Source of the DNA: Magnetovibrio blakemorei
GTDB lineage: Bacteria; Pseudomonadota; Alphaproteobacteria; Rhodospirillales; Magnetovibrionaceae
Assembly: GCF_001746755.1 (NCBI RefSeq)
Contig: NZ_MCGG01000052.1
Location: 52,674 to 116,673, forward strand
DNA length: 64,000 nt
Direction of reading: 5' to 3'
Position 1 is the first letter of the stretch. Each line of letters starts with the position of its first letter. Shown in pieces: positions 61,308-64,000 of this stretch. Both the position numbers and the translations under genes were made by a program. The notes below the pieces were generated by a model. That model made no database searches. It was not told where the DNA came from and was given only the letters and a program-made list of their open reading frames with translations.

Positions 61308-62312
61308 ATGCTCATGACTGGCGGCGTGCAAAATATTACCGTGACCCCCGAAGACGATGGCGTGCGTCTCGATAAATGGTTCAAGAAATACTATCCCGGT
61401 TTGACCTTCGGACGGCTGCAAAAGCTGTTGCGCACCGGACAAGTGCGGGTTGAAGGCGTCAAAACCAAAGAACCCGGTCTGCGCTTGGTTGCCGGTCAAA
61501 GCGTGCGGGTGCCGCCGTTGGACCGGGAAAAAGACGTAAAGCCCGCCCACGAAGTGTCCAAGCAGCGTGTCACCCGTGAAGAAGCCGCAGCCATTCGTTC
61601 GTGGGTGCTGCACCAAGACGATCACATCATCATCTTGAATAAGCCCGCCGGACTGGCTGTGCAGGGCGGCAGCGGTACCAAGCAGCATGTCGACGGCATG
61701 CTCAGCGCGCTTAAAGACGGCATGATGGACAAGCCCCGTCTGGTCCACCGCCTGGACAAAGACACATCCGGTATTTTGGTGTTGGCGCGCACGCAAAAGG
61801 TCGCCCAGGTTCTCACTGCAGCCTTTCGCACCAAGGATGTGCGCAAAGCCTATTGGGGCATTGTGGTGGGGGTTCCGCCTTTGGCCCAGGGGCGTGTCGA
61901 TTTGCCCTTGAACAAAAGCCATTCCAAAAGCGGTGAGCGCATGGTCGTGGATGAATTGGAAGGCAAGCGGGCGGTCACGCTGTTCAAAATCATCGATCAA
62001 GCGGGACGTCGCGCCGCCTGGCTGGAAATGGAGCCTGTCACCGGACGGACCCATCAACTGCGGGTGCACATGCTGGCCATTGGCAATCCGATTTTAGGGG
62101 ATGGCAAATACGGTGGTGAGGAGGCATTTTTGCCTGGTGCAGAGGTGGCCAAGCAGCTGCATCTGCATGCGCGCTCCATCCGTTTCACGCATCCCGCTGG
62201 CGGGGTGTTTGAAATCACCGCGCCGATGCCGGACCACATGAAAGCGACCTGGGCATACTTGGGCTTTGATGAATCCTCTGCCCCGCCGCCCTTTGAAGAC
62301 GACGTCGAATAA
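61308..62312 (+). CDS. RluC/RluD-family pseudouridine synthase
   Basis: The 334-residue enzyme isomerises uridines in 23S rRNA. An N-terminal S4 RNA-binding domain (RLDKWFKKYYPGLTFGRLQ) is followed by the catalytic domain with the Asp in HRLDKDTSGILVLAR near residue 149 and GRTHQLRVH. RluC is the best guess. The start is ATG 61308 or 61314. The C-terminus extends to PPPFEDDVE. Confidence 0.9.
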   Translation: MLMTGGVQNITVTPEDDGVRLDKWFKKYYPGLTFGRLQKLLRTGQVRVEGVKTKEPGLRLVAGQSVRVPPLDREKDVKPAHEVSKQRVTREEAAAIRSWVLHQDDHIIILNKPAGLAVQGGSGTKQHVDGMLSALKDGMMDKPRLVHRLDKDTSGILVLARTQKVAQVLTAAFRTKDVRKAYWGIVVGVPPLAQGRVDLPLNKSHSKSGERMVVDELEGKRAVTLFKIIDQAGRRAAWLEMEPVTGRTHQLRVHMLAIGNPILGDGKYGGEEAFLPGAEVAKQLHLHARSIRFTHPAGGVFEITAPMPDHMKATWAYLGFDESSAPPPFEDDVE

Positions 62313-62403
62313 GAGGTTCTCCCCCGAGAGCATTGAACAGGAAGCAAAATGCGTCCACAGTGTGGACTCTGATGTTATGCTACTCCGGGAGCCGCTGTCT
62401 CAT

Positions 62404-63084
62404 ATGCGTATCTTACTTGTCGAAGATAACCTGCGTCTTGCCACCTATGTCTGCCACGGTCTTGAAAAAGAAGATTTTACCGTGGACGGTGTTGGCTCGT
62501 TGGCGGATGCCGAGGCGGCGTTGGGCACGGTGCCTTACGATCTCATGATTTTAGATTTGGGGCTGCCGGACGGAGATGGTCTGGATTTGCTCAAAAGCCT
62601 GCGCCGTGCCGACAACCCTTTGCCGGTGTTGGTGTTGACGGCACGCGACGGTGTGGATGATCGCGTCAAAGGACTGAACGCGGGAGCTGACGATTATTTA
62701 CTGAAACCCTTTGCAGTGGAAGAATTAACGGCTCGTCTGCGCGCTTTATTGCGTCGCCCAGGAGGGGTCATGGGTTTGAGCTTGAGTGTCGGAAACATCA
62801 CCTTTGACACCACCGCCCGCGAAGTTCGAATTGGCAAGGAGCTGTTTAAAATTTCCCGCAAGGAAATGGGCGTGTTGGAACAACTGATGCGCCGGGCCGG
62901 AAAGGTGGTGCCCAAAGACGTGCTTGAAAGCAAGCTTTACGGCTTTGATGACGAGGTCTCGCACAATTCCTTGGAAGCGCATATTTCCCGGTTGCGCAAA
63001 CGGTTGGTGCAAGATGGTGCTTCGGTGGCCATCCACACCTTGCGCGGGGTTGGATATTTGCTCGCTGATGGGAAGGATACCTAA
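62404..63084 (+). CDS. OmpR-family response regulator
   Basis: The 226-residue regulator has a receiver domain (VEDNLRLA acidic pocket, phosphoacceptor Asp in ILDLGLPDGDG near 51, LTARDG, and KPF lysine) and a winged-helix DNA-binding domain (about 128-222, ending LRGVGYLL). ATG at 62404 gives the standard MRILLVEDN start. It is followed by its kinase after three bases. Confidence 0.95.
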   Translation: MRILLVEDNLRLATYVCHGLEKEDFTVDGVGSLADAEAALGTVPYDLMILDLGLPDGDGLDLLKSLRRADNPLPVLVLTARDGVDDRVKGLNAGADDYLLKPFAVEELTARLRALLRRPGGVMGLSLSVGNITFDTTAREVRIGKELFKISRKEMGVLEQLMRRAGKVVPKDVLESKLYGFDDEVSHNSLEAHISRLRKRLVQDGASVAIHTLRGVGYLLADGKDT

Positions 63085-63087
63085 AAC

Positions 63088-63990
63088 GTGAGTCTGACCC
63101 GCTTGAATCGCGTCATAAAATTGGCGTTGCAAAGTCTGACCGTGACACTTGTTCTGTTGGTCGTTTGGGAATTTGCCATCGAGTATCCTTTATATAATTG
63201 GCTCGGTTGGGCTGAGGCGAGTGTGAGCATTCCTGCCCGTTGGGGGCATGTGGGGATCGCCATGATCTCTGCAGTCATTGCCGTATCCGTGTTGGCAGTG
63301 ATGTCCTTGGGACTGATGCGCGAATTGAAAGCCAAAGATGAATTGATGCGCCAGAAGGAAGAAGAGCGCACGCTGTTTGCCGCCGATATGGCCCATGAAT
63401 TGCGCACCCCATTGGCGATGATGCGCGCTCATCTCGATTTGTTGGACAATCCTGAAGCAATTAGCCCGTTGGTTGAAGATGTGAACCGGGTCACGCGAAT
63501 CGTCGAGCAAGTCTTAACCAAGTCACAAATTGAAAATATCGAAGTTCATCCCGGCGAGCGGGTGGATTTGGTGAAGCTTTCCTCTTCGGTCGCGGCTTAT
63601 CTGGCCCCGTTGATCATTCGCGAAGGGCGGTCCATTGAAGTGATTGGGGCCCATAATCCGGTGTTCGTCGATGGCAATGCGTTTGGGTTGGAACAAGCGC
63701 TGCGCAATTTGCTGGAAAATGCGATGAAATATTCCGCGCGCGGTTCAACCATCACCATTGAGGTCGATGAATCGCCAGCTCTGCGCGTTATTGACCGTGG
63801 ACGGGGTATCCCTATGGCGGATCGTGAACGCATTTTTGAGCGGTTCCACCGTGCGGATCGTCGCACCGGTGGTTCAGGACTCGGCTTGTACATTGTTCGT
63901 CGAGTCGCTGAAGCGCATAACGCAAAAGTATCCATCGAAGATGCCCCCGGTGGGGGGGCGGTGTTCATTTTGCAATTTGCAAAAAAATAA
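63088..63990 (+). CDS. Sensor histidine kinase
   Basis: A 300-residue membrane kinase with transmembrane helices at about 13-32 and 55-78 and a short extracytoplasmic loop, so little room for a sensor. The H-box is DMAHELRTPLAM near residue 107, the N-box LLENAMKYSARG, the G1-box DRGRGIP, and the G2-box GGSGLGLYIVRR. GTG is the start. It forms an operon with the preceding response regulator and ends close to the window edge. The signal is unknown. Confidence 0.93.
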   Translation: MSLTRLNRVIKLALQSLTVTLVLLVVWEFAIEYPLYNWLGWAEASVSIPARWGHVGIAMISAVIAVSVLAVMSLGLMRELKAKDELMRQKEEERTLFAADMAHELRTPLAMMRAHLDLLDNPEAISPLVEDVNRVTRIVEQVLTKSQIENIEVHPGERVDLVKLSSSVAAYLAPLIIREGRSIEVIGAHNPVFVDGNAFGLEQALRNLLENAMKYSARGSTITIEVDESPALRVIDRGRGIPMADRERIFERFHRADRRTGGSGLGLYIVRRVAEAHNAKVSIEDAPGGGAVFILQFAKK

Positions 63991-64000
63991 TCCCCCCCAA

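Overview
The window looks like chromosomal DNA of an alphaproteobacterium, probably a Rhodospirillales-like marine or microaerophilic species. The evidence is the alphaproteobacterial S10-spc-alpha order (secY-adk-rpsM-rpsK-rpoA-rplQ, without rpmJ or rpsD), the rlmB-tRNA-Tyr-tRNA-Gly-tuf arrangement, moderate G+C, and many c-di-GMP signalling proteins. Genus is not assigned.

Layout. 1-3477 (minus): biotin operon bioB-bioF-bioD-bioA, with bioA running off the left edge. 3843-6246: a SulP anion transporter converging on a cold-shock protein. 6247-15029: a PAS/GGDEF/EAL protein, a nucleotide-sugar dehydrogenase with an acyl-CoA ligase, a secreted nuclease, rsmI and an RNA m5C methyltransferase. 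15069-16993: a diheme cytochrome-like protein divergent from a Gly/Asn-rich sulfur-globule-like protein. 17130-21901: an archaeal-type prolyl-tRNA synthetase, a GntR regulator, and an RpiR regulator paired with a TAXI binding protein. 21913-26536 (minus): a cytoplasmic-type molybdoenzyme operon best read as the sulfite dehydrogenase SoeABC. 26893-36625: small membrane and exported proteins, recQ, a large HD-GYP sensor, a CZB protein and an EAL protein. 36690-38331: a collapsed integrative island in tRNA-Thr(UGU), carrying a truncated integrase and a truncated IS1595-like element. 38441-40066: a HAD dehalogenase and rlmB. 40240-55879: tRNA-Tyr, tRNA-Gly, tuf and the whole S10-spc-alpha ribosomal block. 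56010-63990: an HD-GYP protein, a Do-type protease, rarA, a fluoride channel, two hemerythrins, an rluC-type synthase and a two-component system.

How it works together. The sulfur-globule-like protein and SoeABC suggest deposition of elemental sulfur and final oxidation of sulfite in the cytoplasm; the SulP transporter and the diheme protein may contribute, but that is inference. Four c-di-GMP enzymes, a zinc-binding CZB protein and two hemerythrins suggest control by redox state, oxygen or metals.

The observations most worth checking are: the tuf-rpsJ junction, which lacks the expected secE-rpoBC-fusA block and could be a rearrangement or an assembly collapse at duplicated tuf genes; the tRNA-Thr island with both att repeats visible; the SoeABC/sulfur-globule pairing; and the archaeal-type ProRS. 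I found no CRISPR array, prophage or clearly undescribed multi-gene system.
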